64,000 nucleotides of DNA from Amphiduros pacificus (lineage: Eukaryota; Annelida; Polychaeta; Phyllodocida; Hesionidae): contig OX439004.1 in the NCBI GenBank assembly GCA_949316495.1, positions 622,501 through 686,500 on the forward strand. Reading direction: 5' to 3'. The number at the start of each line of letters is the position of its first letter. Position 1 is the first letter of the stretch. The translations under genes and the position numbers were made by a program. Positions 1 to 11,022 of this stretch are shown piece by piece. Under the pieces are notes generated by a model. It searched no databases. It was not told the DNA's origin and was given only the letters and a program-made list of their open reading frames with translations.

Positions 1-345
1 AACCCCTGCAGGGATGGATTTAGAGGTCAGCATGCGTGAAATGCTAGATCTGCTCAATGAGAAATCTGAATCATTCGCTCAGCTGAAGCAGCAGGCAAAA
101 TTAAAGGATGAGAAGATAAAGGTGTTGGAAGATACGAATGATGATTTGAGGAGGAAGGTCAATACCCTTGAATTTACTGCAAGGCATGACAAGGTCAAGT
201 TAACAAGGGCATCCAACAAGATCGAAGAGCAGAAAAAAACCATTCTCAACAACAAAGACCATTGCCAGATTGGAGGCAAAAAGCAGGGATCACCTCCGTC
301 GCATTGATACTATGGTAGAGGCTACAGTGGTGACCTCGGATATTG
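1..345 (+). pseudogene. LINE ORF1 fragment, coiled-coil part (duplicate)
   Basis: This stretch is nearly identical to about 1117-1460, the coiled-coil part of ORF1 in the LINE copy that follows. It starts mid-ORF at the window edge and encodes a heptad-rich segment (EKSESFAQLKQQAKLK, then DEKIKVLEDTNDD). Relative to the downstream copy it has a 2-base deletion near 258, which changes the frame just after the coiled coil. Similarity fades near 345. The near identity implies a recent local duplication or a second insertion of the same family; which of the two cannot be decided because the left part lies outside the window. Confidence 0.8.
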
Positions 346-582
346 AAAGTGAATATAGTGTTAAAAAATATAAACTGTGAACTTAGATATTAATTTGTGA
401 ACTGTGGAATTAACTGATACTCCGACTTCGTTGCTATACTATACGCGTGGAACAAGTCTCAATACTATCACGGTAAGAAAATAATCTATTCTAGCATATT
501 ATACTCGGTTAGGAGTTAAGACGTTCAAACAAAAATTTGATATCATACAGACAACCTGAACAAAATAAATCAGAAATAAGTT
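346..582. other. AT-rich stretch upstream of LINE copy 1 ORF1
   Basis: No open frame or known repeat is visible. It may hold the 5' leader of the LINE copy starting at 583, or be unrelated flank. It does not contain the hairpin array found upstream of ORF1 in the second LINE copy (22528-22916). Confidence 0.4.
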
Positions 583-2621
583 ATGGAGGAAAATATTTCA
601 GAAATGCATGAAATGTACAGAATAAAAGCCATTATAGATCATTTCTACAGTAGAAAGGATAAACTAAATTATTATAAAATATGGTGGCATGGATATAGGA
701 AAAAAGACTCTACTTTTGAACCTGAATACAGTCTTGATAGTAAATTAGTGAATGACTATCTATCATGTAAAAAGAAAAAAACAAAAGATTATGTTCCTAA
801 ATCCTCATTCTCCCTCTTTACAGATGGCATCTAAAGCAGCTGGTAAAGCAAGATCTGGGAGGAAAAGGAGGAGTTCCTCACGCTCGTTTCGGTCGGTTCC
901 CCTGGATTGGGCGGACAGGGTGGAGGCAGAGGAGAACAAGGAAGGTGATCCATGTGATGAACCCATGCTGATTGCTGGGGAGACGGATGACACTAACACT
1001 GACACTGCACCTGTAAATATTCGCACTGACACTGATGAAACTGAGACTTTGATGGGTGATGGGGCAGGTGATAGGCGAAACCCTATGCCCAACCCAATCC
1101 CTGATGAGCAAAATCCAACCCCTGCAGGGATGGATTTAGAGGTCAGCATGCGTGAAATGCTAGATCTGCTCAATGAGAAATCTGAATCATTCGCTCAGCT
1201 GAAGCAGCAGGCAAAATTAAAGGATGAGAAGATAAAGGTGTTGGAAGATGCGAATGATGATTTGAGGATGAAGGTCAATACCCTTGAATTTACGGCAAGG
1301 CATGACAAGGTCAAGTTAACAAGGGCATCCAACAAGATCGAAGAGCAGAAAAAAACCATTCTCAACAACAATGAGACCATTGCCAGATTGGAGGCAAAAA
1401 ACAGGGATCACCTCCGTCGCATTGATGCTGTGGTGGAGACTACAGTGATGCCCTCTACTTCTGCAGAATCTGTGCCTCCCCCCCCTCTGCCGGTCAAGGA
1501 CAGGATACTATTTGTGTCCGACATTGTATATGCCAGTGTTGTTAACTTTAAAACTAACCATGTAGTGTATGACTGGGTTATTGACAAAAGTATCAATGAT
1601 GTATCTGACATGATGTATGCTGTAAAGGACATGACTTTCAAGTCATCCCTGAGGTCTTACTCGGCTATTGTTCTCTGTTTAGGACTGAGTCAGGTACAGG
1701 AAAGGATCTACGGTAAAGAAATCCTTAGTAGTGTAAAAGGGATAACATATAAACTAGCCAAAATGGCTGAATGTCCAATTTATGTTGTGTCAAATCCCCC
1801 CAATATCGACCATATGTGATCCTAAGATTGTGAACTCCCATACTTTTTTCAACCACTGTGTGACTAAATGGGGGGTGAAACTAGGTGAGGGACAAATTAA
1901 AGTTGTAGACACCCCTGATTCGATCACCGATTTTGCCTCGACTGCAGTGGTAACATCAGTTAGCGATCATACGCTCCTTGATCATGCAGCTAGGGATTGG
2001 ATGAAACACCTTTGTAAGGTTGTTGAGCCAGATAGGCAGGCATACAAAGGTGACCCGACTGAACTGTGGAGTGATGATAAGTCTCCGATAAATCTGGATG
2101 ATGATGATGATGAGAGACATGTAGATTCTGTAGGGACAGTTTCCACTTCTGGTAAAAATATGTACAATGTGAAATTAGATTTCAATGATGAAGACAATGA
2201 GAGTGAAGAGATTAGTACGATCATACCCAGAAACACCTCACCTAAACTAATAGGTAAGGGAGGTAAGAACATTAGTAAGATCTCAAAATCGACTGACACA
2301 TCCCTGAAAAAAATTAAGGGAGATGATGAGGATAAAATTGATCAGGTACTAATCAAGGGAACCCCTATTGGTATAGCGAGGGCACTTGTGGCCATTAGGA
2401 ATGTCATCAGGGAGTATAAGGCTGAGAAAAATGAAACGAGAAAGGATGTCTGTATCTTTTTCCGGAATGGTAATTGTAAGAAAGGGAACAAATGTGATTT
2501 TGCTCATGTTGAGCAACACAAGGAGAAGGGATCTGGTGACAAACACCCGAGGGACCCTAGGTTAGCTACCCCTAGAAGTCCCAGTAGGGCCAATTATGCA
2601 AAGAAACTTAAGAGATATTGA
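583..2621 (+). pseudogene. LINE ORF1: chromodomain, coiled coil, SGNH-like, KH, CCCH
   Basis: Nucleic-acid-binding ORF1 product of the LINE. Domains in order: a chromodomain (about 616-760; YRIKAIIDHF then KIWWHGYRKKDSTFEPE, with cage positions Y, W, Y all present); a basic patch (RSGRKRRSSSRS) followed by LDWADRV; a coiled coil (about 1130-1430); an SGNH-hydrolase-like segment (RILFVSDIVYAS, IVLCLGLSQ, LCQIPPIS, SDHTLLDHAARDW) with catalytic positions poorly kept; an acidic run; a KH domain with the GKGG loop (about 2210-2410); and a CCCH zinc finger (C-x7-C-x5-C-x3-H, about 2446-2505). Reading passes from frame 1 to frame 2 near 770-830, in or after an A-rich run, and to frame 3 near 1782-1819, so it is broken by two small indels. 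A splice acceptor-like CTCTTTACAG sits at the first change and could be an alternative explanation. The minus-strand copy at 19370-22466 has the same domain order. Confidence 0.8.
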
Positions 2622-3100
2622 CGGGAGTACAGTGGACAGACTATTAATAGTATTAGTTGTGACACATGTAACTTCAAGTCTGGTATTGAAAATGTACTAC
2701 TAGAAAACCTATTGTACAGGAGTATTGCGCCTTATGGAAAAAACAATAAAACTATCAATTCAAACCAATTCGTGTACTGGTTATCCTTGATTCACATCCG
2801 TGAACCATGTATCTGCAAAAAAGGAGAAGACAACATAAAGTTATTATATAGTCTTAAAAAATCTGCACTGAGCATGTCAATATATAAACGTAAATTTATC
2901 TTTGATAATATTATATCATCTACCATGAACACAAAGCACATGGACATTTATCTTTGATAATATTATATCATCTACCATGAACACAAAGCATATGGACATG
3001 AAATTACTATTAAAATTAGTCCACGCAAATCGGCACCAAAAAGTAAATTAATTATGTCTAAATCAAGACTTAAAAATAAAAAAACAATGATAAAATCAAA
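2622..3100 (+). other. LINE inter-ORF segment / ORF2 N-terminal extension
   Basis: Between the ORF1 stop and the recognisable ORF2, an open stretch reads through ISCDTCNFKSG, a CxxC motif. The minus-strand copy has a comparable CEKCN motif at the same place (19079-19348), so this may be a short N-terminal extension of ORF2 or a small separate ORF. A 52-base tandem duplication lies at 2894-2997. The function is unknown. Confidence 0.45.
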
Positions 3101-6100
3101 ATGAACCATTATTACGATTTTACTACGAGTCCACACATTTACTACGATCTGCCTATAAATAGCTCTTGTGGTTCTAAAAATAACACGCGAGGGGATTATG
3201 ACGGCACTTTTAAATATGACCTTAATGAAAGCAAACTTAATGATCAACCCATTGATGATATAAATAGATCGAGACACTACGAATCAAGAAATGACGTTTA
3301 TACACGTGACCAACTATGCTCTGCCCTTGACTGCAGGCCCACGATACTGTCTGACATTAATGCTTCAATTTTGAGTGAAACCACACACACAACCGCTACA
3401 TATAACAATGGTAACATTGCTAACAATGATAAAATGGATATGCGAACACCCAAAAAACATAATCAGACGTCACTAAATAGAAATCGCTCCATGAAATATC
3501 GAATCGATAGAGTTGTAGCCACGCCCACCCCTTCTATGATTCGTTGCTCCGCAAAGGGCAAGAATTATGGGATGGGGAAACCTCCATTCATGATCTCACC
3601 AGGGTCAAGGTCAAATGGGGTGGGAATTCCCTTTATATCTGATCTTAATGAAACATCAGACATATATGAAATTGAAAAAAGGCAAAAGCCAGCTCATTGC
3701 GTTAATGGTTTAAATAATAAAACGAACATTAACAAAATACATAGAGATCTAATTATAGCTGTATCTAATGCGCAAAGTGTAGGAAATAAAACGGGCCATG
3801 TTAATCAGTATAGATTTGAAAATAAGATTGATATTTTTTTCATCACTGAAACTTGGATAAATATAACAAATGAAGATATGATATTATCAGAATTAAAAAC
3901 TAATGATTATGAGGTTGAACATGTCCCTAGACCTCGGAGGTCGGGTTGAGGTTTGGCTGCTGTATACAAGAAAGAACTAGATGTCAAGAAAATAAAACAT
4001 AATCACAACATAACTACTTTTGAACTTATGGAAATTAAAATCACTACTAATAACAGGTCATGTACAGTTATTACTATTTATAGGGCAGAACCTTCTGGAA
4101 AAAACAGATATACCTACTCTCAGTTTTTTGATGAATTCTCTGATATTTTGTCCTACTATAGTGTATATAATCATGAAGTTATAGTTATTGGTGATTATAA
4201 TTTTCATCTAAATAAACCTGATATGCCGAATGTAATTAAATTCAATGATATTCTAGACTCATTTAATCTCATGAATCATATTAAAGAGCCAACTAATATT
4301 TTAGGTAATACACTGGATTTATTGATCTCGGGTGCTCATAGTAACATAATAAACTGGCACCTCGTGGATGAAAAATTATCTGATCATGATATAATAAAAA
4401 TACAATTAAATATGCGAGCCAAAACTAAGAATAACAAAAAAATAATTTATAGAAATTTAAAAAAAATGAATATTCAAAGTTTTTTAACCGACATTGAAAA
4501 CAAATTTGGTACAGATAGATCATATTGTGATGACGATCTTGATGAACTATTGAATAAATACAGTAAATTAACTGAAGTTCTTGATAAACATGCTCCATTA
4601 GTTGAAAGGACCATCAATGTCAGGAAACCGGCTCCATGGGTAGGTGATGAGATCTGCTCTGAAAAGAGGAAAAGAAGAAAATTAGAGAGGAAGCATAAAA
4701 AGTCGGGCCTGATATCTGACAAGATTCAATTCCAAATACAACAAAATAAAGACAACAGCATGATGAAGTCTACTAGAAGCAACTACTTTTCAAACAAAAT
4801 AGATATGAATAAAACCGATCTGAAGAAACTCTTTAAAATATTAAATAAACTACTTCACACAAAGGAAGAAACCCCCTTCCCAAGATGTAAGGACAAAAAG
4901 GAACTGGCGACAGAATTTAATAACTTTTTCTTACAGAAGGTTCTGGATCTTAGGCAGGGTATGGATGCCTTTGGCGCCAATATGGATTCTATAGTCGAGG
5001 AGCCAAAATTTGACAAAAGACTAAATAATTTCAAACCCCTGAACTCAGAAGAAGTTAAGACTTTATTAAAAGAAGCAGCGAAGAAGTCATGTGAACTTGA
5101 TCCCATACCCACTTGGTTACTAAATGAGTGCCTAAAGAATTTATTACCATTAATTATGGAAATTATAAATAAATCGATTACACTAGGTGACATGCCTGAC
5201 AGTTTGAAGGAGGCAATAATTAGACCACTATTTGAAAAATTAGGCCTGGAGCTAAATAAGAAAAATTACAGACCTTTATCTAATTTGGCTTATCTCTCAA
5301 AATTGATCGAGTGGGCTGTAGCTAAACAATTTGTTGGACATTTGGTACTAAATGGTATTCAGAGTATGTTCCTGTCAGCTTACAGGGAATTTCATAGTAC
5401 TGAAACAACACTTTTGAAAGTTCAAAATGACATACTGACAGATATTGATAGTGGAAGAACGGTGATGCTCATATTACTAGACCTATCTGTGGCTTTCGAC
5501 ACCATTGACCATGATATACTACTTAATAGGCTAGAAAACAGATGTGGTATTGTGGGTATGGCACTGAAATGGTTCAGATCTTATCTATCTGATAGGAAGC
5601 AATGTGTCACGATAGATGGTGATAGATCAGAAAACAGGGATATAAGGTATGGTGTTCCCCAAGGCTCTGTTTTGGGTCCTATTCTGTTTACTGCATACAT
5701 GGAACCCCTGGCAGATTTAATTGATAAGTATGGTCTAAAACACCATGTATATGCTGATGATACGCAAATATACATCAGCCTTGACCCTAAGTCTAGCTCT
5801 GAAATAAAAACATCTATGGAAGAAATTGAAAAATGTATTAGATGAAATCAAGAGATTTCTACTCACAAATAAGATGAAGCTGAATGATGGAAAAACAGAG
5901 ATGCTGGTTTGTGGGAGGAAGAGGGATATTAAAAATAACAATGTCCCTAGGGAAATCAGAGTAGGATCCTCGCACATCTCTAGATCGAGTAAGGTTAGGG
6001 ATCTAGGTGTCCTCATAGACCAGGAGTTATCTATGAAACCGCAAATTAGGAAAATATGCAAGAATGGATATTACCATCTAAAAATCTTGCGCGAATTAGA

Positions 6101-6600
6101 GGCTGTATAGATGAAAAAACCTCTAACACACAAGCACACGCATTTAATCACTTCTACACTGGATTATGGTAATTCTCTACTTGCAGGCATGCCCAGATGT
6201 GAACTGGCAAGACTCCAGAAGCTTCAAAATGCGGCTGCTAGGGTAGTAGGAAAAATAAGTAGGAGGGATCATATCACAAAAAACTAATGGAACTACATTG
6301 GTTGCCGGTTGAGGCTAGAATTGATTTTAAAATCGGTCTTATCACATGGAAAATACAAAATGGTAAGGCCTGAGAATATTTAAACAACCTATTGATAAGA
6401 AAAAGAAGTGAAAAAAACCTTAGATCTGCCTAAAAAAATGAATATATAATACCCAAAACTAATCTTAAGACGTATGGTGACAGGGCTTTTGCGGCATATG
6501 CGCCAAAGGTTTGGAATGCCCTTCCCTCAACAGTGAAAAATTGCAAGACTATAGACACCTTTAAAAGGCATTTAAAGACTCATTTGTTCAGAGAACATTA
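3101..6600 (+). pseudogene. LINE ORF2: AP endonuclease and reverse transcriptase, broken
   Basis: ORF2 nicks the target and copies the element RNA. After a low-complexity N-terminal part, the APE-type endonuclease runs from about 3750: VSNAQSVGNK with the catalytic Asn, FFITETWI with the catalytic Glu, VIGDYNFHLNK, and the terminal SDHD motif near 4380. The reverse transcriptase covers about 5080-5850 with RPLSNLAYLSKLIE, the first catalytic Asp in LLDLSVAFDTIDHD, GVPQGSVLGP, and YADD at about 5752. The C-terminal CR1-type region (KMKLNDGKTEMLVC, then a degraded LDYGNSLLAGMP stretch) continues to about 6600. One in-frame TGA (3947-3949) replaces a Gly in the expected RSGGGLA, and there are frame changes near 5840 and 6105. 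It cannot be translated whole. Confidence 0.88.
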
Positions 6601-6608
6601 TTTGCGTA

Positions 6609-6681
6609 AGCGCCATGAGCAGACTTTGTCTGATATAGCGCTATAGAAATTTATTATTATTATTATAATTATTATTATTAC
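6609..6681 (+). other. LINE 3'-terminal hairpin and TTA/ATT tail
   Basis: A two-part hairpin: outer stem AGCGC/GCGCT and inner stem CAGAC/GTCTG with a TTT loop, followed within a few bases by a tail of ATT repeats. The same structure ends the LINE fragments at 15212-15245 (+), 13159-13192 (-) and, degraded, 15308-15341 (-) and 31664-31685 (-). A related hairpin ends the SINE at 47599-47740. It is the likely template mark recognised by the LINE reverse transcriptase; that role is inferred from known LINE/SINE pairs. Confidence 0.75.
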
Positions 6682-7320
6682 TAAATCGAATCTATTCATT
6701 TGATAAAGATTTCATTGTTTTCATTATGATATTTCCTTTAAAAGCGGATACTACGCCCCTGTGATATTATTTGCAGCGCAATTACATACACCAATTATTG
6801 AACGTATATTACATATGATGTATTGATCACATTCAATATAATTTTTATAATGAACATAAAACTTTTATGTTGTCCTTTTGAAGACCATTTTTGTGTTGAT
6901 GAATGAAAAGTAGAAATATGAACTAATAATTTATTTTGTGATATATATATAGAATATGACACCAGACATAATTATACACATTATTTTTTATAGATTAACT
7001 ACATTTATGCTTTAAATACCAACCTTGCTTTGAAATTCTTTTTTACATATTTCACATGTATAAATCCTTTTTTTTAGTTTTAATTATCGCTTTTGTTGCC
7101 TGTCATATATTGTGCGGTTATGTTTTTGATGATGTTTAAAATCTTTGAAATGTCATTTTATTTGAGTATTTCTCAAGGACGACCTGGGGTCAATGACCGG
7201 GATGGCAGGGATTCCCCCATCACATCATCTTAATGCATTAAACCACACACTTCATATAAATATGAACAAAACACAAATGTTCAAAGTTTAGGAATTTAGA
7301 CTGAATATTTAAATCTTTAC
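6682..7320. other. AT-rich spacer, no gene seen
   Basis: No domain, splice structure or repeat could be recognised here. It separates LINE copy 1 from an older + strand LINE fragment. Confidence 0.5.
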
Positions 7321-8403
7321 ATAAATGAAAATGATATTTTCTTTGTTACTGAAACTTGGATAAATGAGAATAATGAGAAAATAATTAAAACAAAAATAAA
7401 AGAAAATAATTATGACATTAAACATGTAGATAGGGCACTGAGATCTGGTGGAGGTCTTGCCATTTATAAAACAACTGGATATTTGAAAAAGTGATCATAA
7501 TCATAAATTAATGACTATGGAATTGGTGGAAATCTAACAAAACTAACAAAATTAACAACAATACATGCACTGTTATTACTATATATAGACCCAAACCCTC
7601 TGATAAGAACAAATATACCTTTTTTTTGAAGACTTTTGAAGATCTGAAATTCTGACGCTCATTACAGTCCTTATAATCATCAAGTTATTTTCATTGAATA
7701 CACAAACCGTAGTAAAAAGCACTAAAAGAATATCATTTAGAAATTTTAGTAAATTAGACATTAAAAGTTTTATAAAAGATATTGAAGAAACTTTTGATAT
7801 AAATCAATCATATTGTGATAATGACCTTGATGAGCTATTGATTAAATATATTAGATAAACATGCTCCGATAGTTGAAACATAAGTATAAGGAAACCTGCT
7901 CCATGGGTATCTGATAATATTAATGCTGAAAAGAGACAAAAGAAATGAGAAAGAAAAGTCAACAGGCCTCTCCATAGACAAAATACAATTTCAATTACAT
8001 CGAAATAAATAAAATAACATGATAAAATTGTCAAGAAATAAGTATTTCTCTGAAATAATTGACTCAAATAAATCTGATCCAAAGAACTTGTTCAAAATTC
8101 TTAATGGCTTATTACATACAAAGGAAGACACCCCTACCCAAACCACAGTTGCACCAGAGAATAAGCAACTGAATTTTATATTTTTTTCTCAGAAAAAAAT
8201 ACAAAACTGAAGAAAGAAATGTATGAACATAATACAAATTCTGGACCGATTACAGAAAAGCCAAAATTTAATATTCCCCTAGATAAATTTACTCCTCTGA
8301 AAAATTCTGATGTCAAAACCTGATTAAAGAAGCAGCCAAGAAGTCATGTGAACTGGACCCTATTCCGTCTTGGCTGCTCAATGAATGCATCAACAATCTA
8401 CTC
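7321..8403 (+). mobile_element. Decayed LINE ORF2 fragment (CR1/L2 type)
   Basis: Translation gives scraps of the same endonuclease: NDIFFVTETWINENNEK (about 7330), LRSGGGLAIYK (about 7440), a piece of RPKPSDKNKYT (about 7590), then LDELL, KPAPWVSDNI-like and FSEIIDSNKSDPKNLFKIL (about 8040), ending in KKSCELDPIPSWLLNECINN near 8395. Several internal deletions remove the middle of the endonuclease. It stops abruptly at about 8403, where an inverted LINE fragment begins. It is closer to copy 1 than to copy 2 but clearly older. Confidence 0.75.
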
Positions 8404-10644
8404 ATGTCTATTTTAGTGTCCAAGGTCATGTCCAGGTCCACAACTGATTCACTTGAAATGATATTGGTAACCCCAATCCTGATAGTACCAGGTAAGTTCC
8501 CGTTAGCAGTATTGTACCTGTCAGTACATATCAACATCTCCGTCTTACCATCATTGATCTTCATTTTATTCTCAAAAAGAAAGTTTCTGACCTCAACAAT
8601 GCATTCCTCCAACCTATGCGTACACAGGTTGACCTTTTCCTTAGACTTAGTATCATCCGCATAAATGTGATAATATTAATCCATATTTTTTCAGGATATC
8701 AGCTAGAGGTGACATATAGCTTGTGAAAAGTATGGGTCCCAGGACAGATCCCTGAGGGACCCTATACTTAATAGACCTAAAGGAAGACCTACTGGACCCT
8801 ACCTTAACGCACTGCCTCGTCTCATTTAGGTATGACCTAATCCATTTTAGAGCTTGGTCCCAAATTCTACATTTCATCTCTAGTCGGTCAAACAGAATTT
8901 GATGGTCTATTGTGTCAAAGCCTGCAGATAAGTCAAGAAGGAGTAGAATTACTGATTGTTTCCGATCAAGTTCATCTGTGTGGTATATAACTGCTTATCA
9001 ATCTAAAGATTTGTTCTATTGCATTTCCTCTCAAATCTTCTCTTTAGCGACCTCTCCTGCCTTATATTATCATTCATCCATGGTACACATTTGTGAACAG
9101 GAATGTATTTCTCTTTGAATGGGGTGTGTTTGTCCATCAATAAAGTAAGCTTGGAGTCATAATAAGTTCTCCCCATTCAGTGGTGTTATGGACAATAGAT
9201 CTTATGTCCTTTCGGAGAGCTTCAGTGTTCATTTTTCTGAAATCTCTGAATTTAATGTATTTCTTAGTTGGTGTTAGGGGAGATAGATTCAGAGTTAAGA
9301 TTATCATTTTATGATCAGATATATATTCATCGACTAGGTGACTCTTTAATAACTTGTTCCCCTCAAAGGTAATCAGGAGGTCGAGAGTGTTTCCCAGCCT
9401 ATGAGTCGGCTCTTTAACCCATTGAGTCATTTCAAAGGTATCCAGGATGTCATTAAATTTGATTACATCTGGTTTATCAGGTTTATTCATGCGGAAATTA
9501 TAATCGCCCAGGAAAATTACTTCATGGGTGAAAAGTGAGTAACTAGTAAGTGAGCTACTATTCTATTGAATTGATTATAGAATTCAGAGTAGGTATATCT
9601 GTTCATATCAGAAGGCTCAGGTCGATAGATGGTCACAAAAGTGATCTTTTTACCATTCAGACTGGCGAAAGGCAGTTCCCGTTTAAAGATAATCCCCAAC
9701 CCTCCCCCGGACCTGCCTAATCAGGGGTAGGATTCGAGTTTAAGATTACCCTCTTCCAAGTGATTGGTTATTCTGTCATCAGTTTCTTCATTTAACCAAG
9801 TCTCAGTTAGAAATAAAGCATCAAGTTTATTATCAGAAAAATAGTCCTTAATCATAAGTATCTTTTTTGAGATTGATTGGACATTACAACATCCCACAAG
9901 TAGTCTGTGATATCGGATTTCATTTTTATCATTTTGTGTATTGTTTGTGGCACCACCACCATCTTGCCAAGTGGTTGCATAGGTTGGCCTGTTGATAATT
10001 GGACTAATGGTGAGTGTTCGGGTTTTCCCATTAACAAATATCACTCAGGATATCAAATCGATTTAGACTTAATATTCTATTTGATGCAGGTTCGCCGTTG
10101 TTTATCAATTTGTGGTTAACACGTGCCTTTTGTCTATGTCTGTTTCCGCAAAGATTCAGGGTTGGTGATGATGACGGTCACCATTTTGGGTCAATTGGTT
10201 TATATTAGAGAGATATTGTCTGCTTTCATGGTGATTTTTATGTCGAGCAGATGCATGAGAATACGGAGAGTATGTGTATCGTTTTGGAAGAATAAGACGG
10301 GCTATCAGATTTACCACTGCACCACAATTACAGAGTTTCATATTTCTTTTCATGGAGCTTCTTTATGACATTATTTCCCCATAATTTACCAAACCAAGAT
10401 TATGAGAAGAATTTGAGAGCCTGGACTTCAATATTACATGCCTTTTAAGAGACAATAACAACTCACAAGATGCCCCAACCATAGTGCCAAGGTCAGCTTG
10501 ACATATCATATTAGTCAGAACACAGTTACTAGAAATATTTACATCATTAATAGTAAATGACAATGCGCAGCCTCTATATTTTAACAGTACATCATTATCT
10601 AGCAAAATATCACCTTTATCATTACTTGCATTATTACTTGTCAC
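8404..10644 (-). mobile_element. LINE ORF2 fragment, minus strand, broken
   Basis: Read on the minus strand, 10644 down to 8404 gives an N-terminal ORF2 extension (10363-10644), the endonuclease start with CCNVQSISKK and LFLTETWLNEETDD (9721-10044), IYRPEPSDMNRYTYSEF (9517-9699), then KPDVIKFNDILDTF and EYISDHKMIIL (9137-9490), and the RT palm (AFDTIDHQ-like, YRVPQGSVLGPILF at 8653-8877) and MKINDGKTEMLIC (8313-8612). Most of the segment between the endonuclease and RT palm is missing. Several frame changes make it inactive. It is joined head-on to the + strand fragment at 8403. Confidence 0.8.
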
Positions 10645-10746
10645 ATTACAGTTCTCGTGTCCATATAAGTGTTAATAGTGTTAGTATTACCTAAGTCGCA
10701 CCATAAAGTGTAAGAGTCAATTTACAGATGGCTCCGGGCAAAATTT

Positions 10747-11022
10747 TCAGAGTTTATTCTCTACATACTTTGTCAATTCAACACGTGCTTTCTTTACTAC
10801 CTCCGGATTCCCATCGAGAAAAGCAAGTTTTATAATTTCTGTGCCCCTAGTCGCATCCTCGAGATGTATTGTAGCTCCTGTCAGTTCCTGTAGGCGTCTT
10901 ACATTGGATCCTCCCTTGCCAATCACCATCCCAGCAATATCATTTTGATATTCATATACACCATGCACAAATATAATCAAACAAACAAGACTAGGCATGA
11001 CTCTCCTGGCCGGCAGCCACAC
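10747..11022 (-). pseudogene. KH-domain fragment, probable LINE ORF1 C-terminus
   Basis: The minus-strand frame contains a clear KH domain: NDIAGMVIGKGGSNVRRLQE, TGATIHLED, then NPEVVKKARVELTKYV and a stop. The GKGG loop that grips RNA or single-stranded DNA is intact. It sits about 100 bases upstream of the minus-strand ORF2 remains at 8404-10644, so it is best read as the end of that element's ORF1. It differs from the KH domains of the two fuller copies and has no CCCH finger after it, which would make this a different subfamily. The alternative is a captured host KH exon. No further ORF1 sequence is recognisable upstream. Confidence 0.6.
10952..10975. repeat. 24-bp inverted repeat, left arm
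   Basis: These 24 bases are the exact reverse complement of 12082-12105. The arms enclose about 1.1 kb without a recognisable gene. The match barely extends beyond the arms. They could be ends of an unidentified non-autonomous element or relics of an inverted duplication. Confidence 0.6.

Larger units (their letters stand above)
583..6681 (+). mobile_element. Near-complete CR1/L2-type LINE, copy 1
   Basis: The element contains ORF1 (583-2621), an inter-ORF segment, ORF2 with endonuclease and reverse transcriptase (about 3101-6600), a 3' hairpin (6609-6642) and a tail of TTA/ATT repeats to about 6680. The RT core motifs (LLDLSVAFDTIDHD, GVPQGSVLGP, YADDTQIYIS) are typical of the CR1/L2/Rex group. 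It is inactive: ORF1 has two frame changes, and ORF2 has one in-frame stop near 3947 plus frame changes near 5840 and 6105. Target-site duplications were not found, and the 5' end is uncertain. The limited decay suggests moderate to young age. Confidence 0.85.

Noticed and set aside
583-834. Chromodomain from an LTR chromovirus
   Set aside because: No LTR, protease or integrase is present; the domain is followed by LINE ORF1 in two separate copies.
752-834. Programmed -1 ribosomal frameshift in LINE copy 1 ORF1
   Set aside because: The change needed is +1 (or -2), and the second copy reads through this region in one frame, so a simple indel in the A-rich run is the better explanation.
10747-11022. 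Host KH gene exon
   Set aside because: No flanking GT-AG splice structure could be supported, and the position relative to the ORF2 relic fits a LINE ORF1 end; kept as an alternative only.
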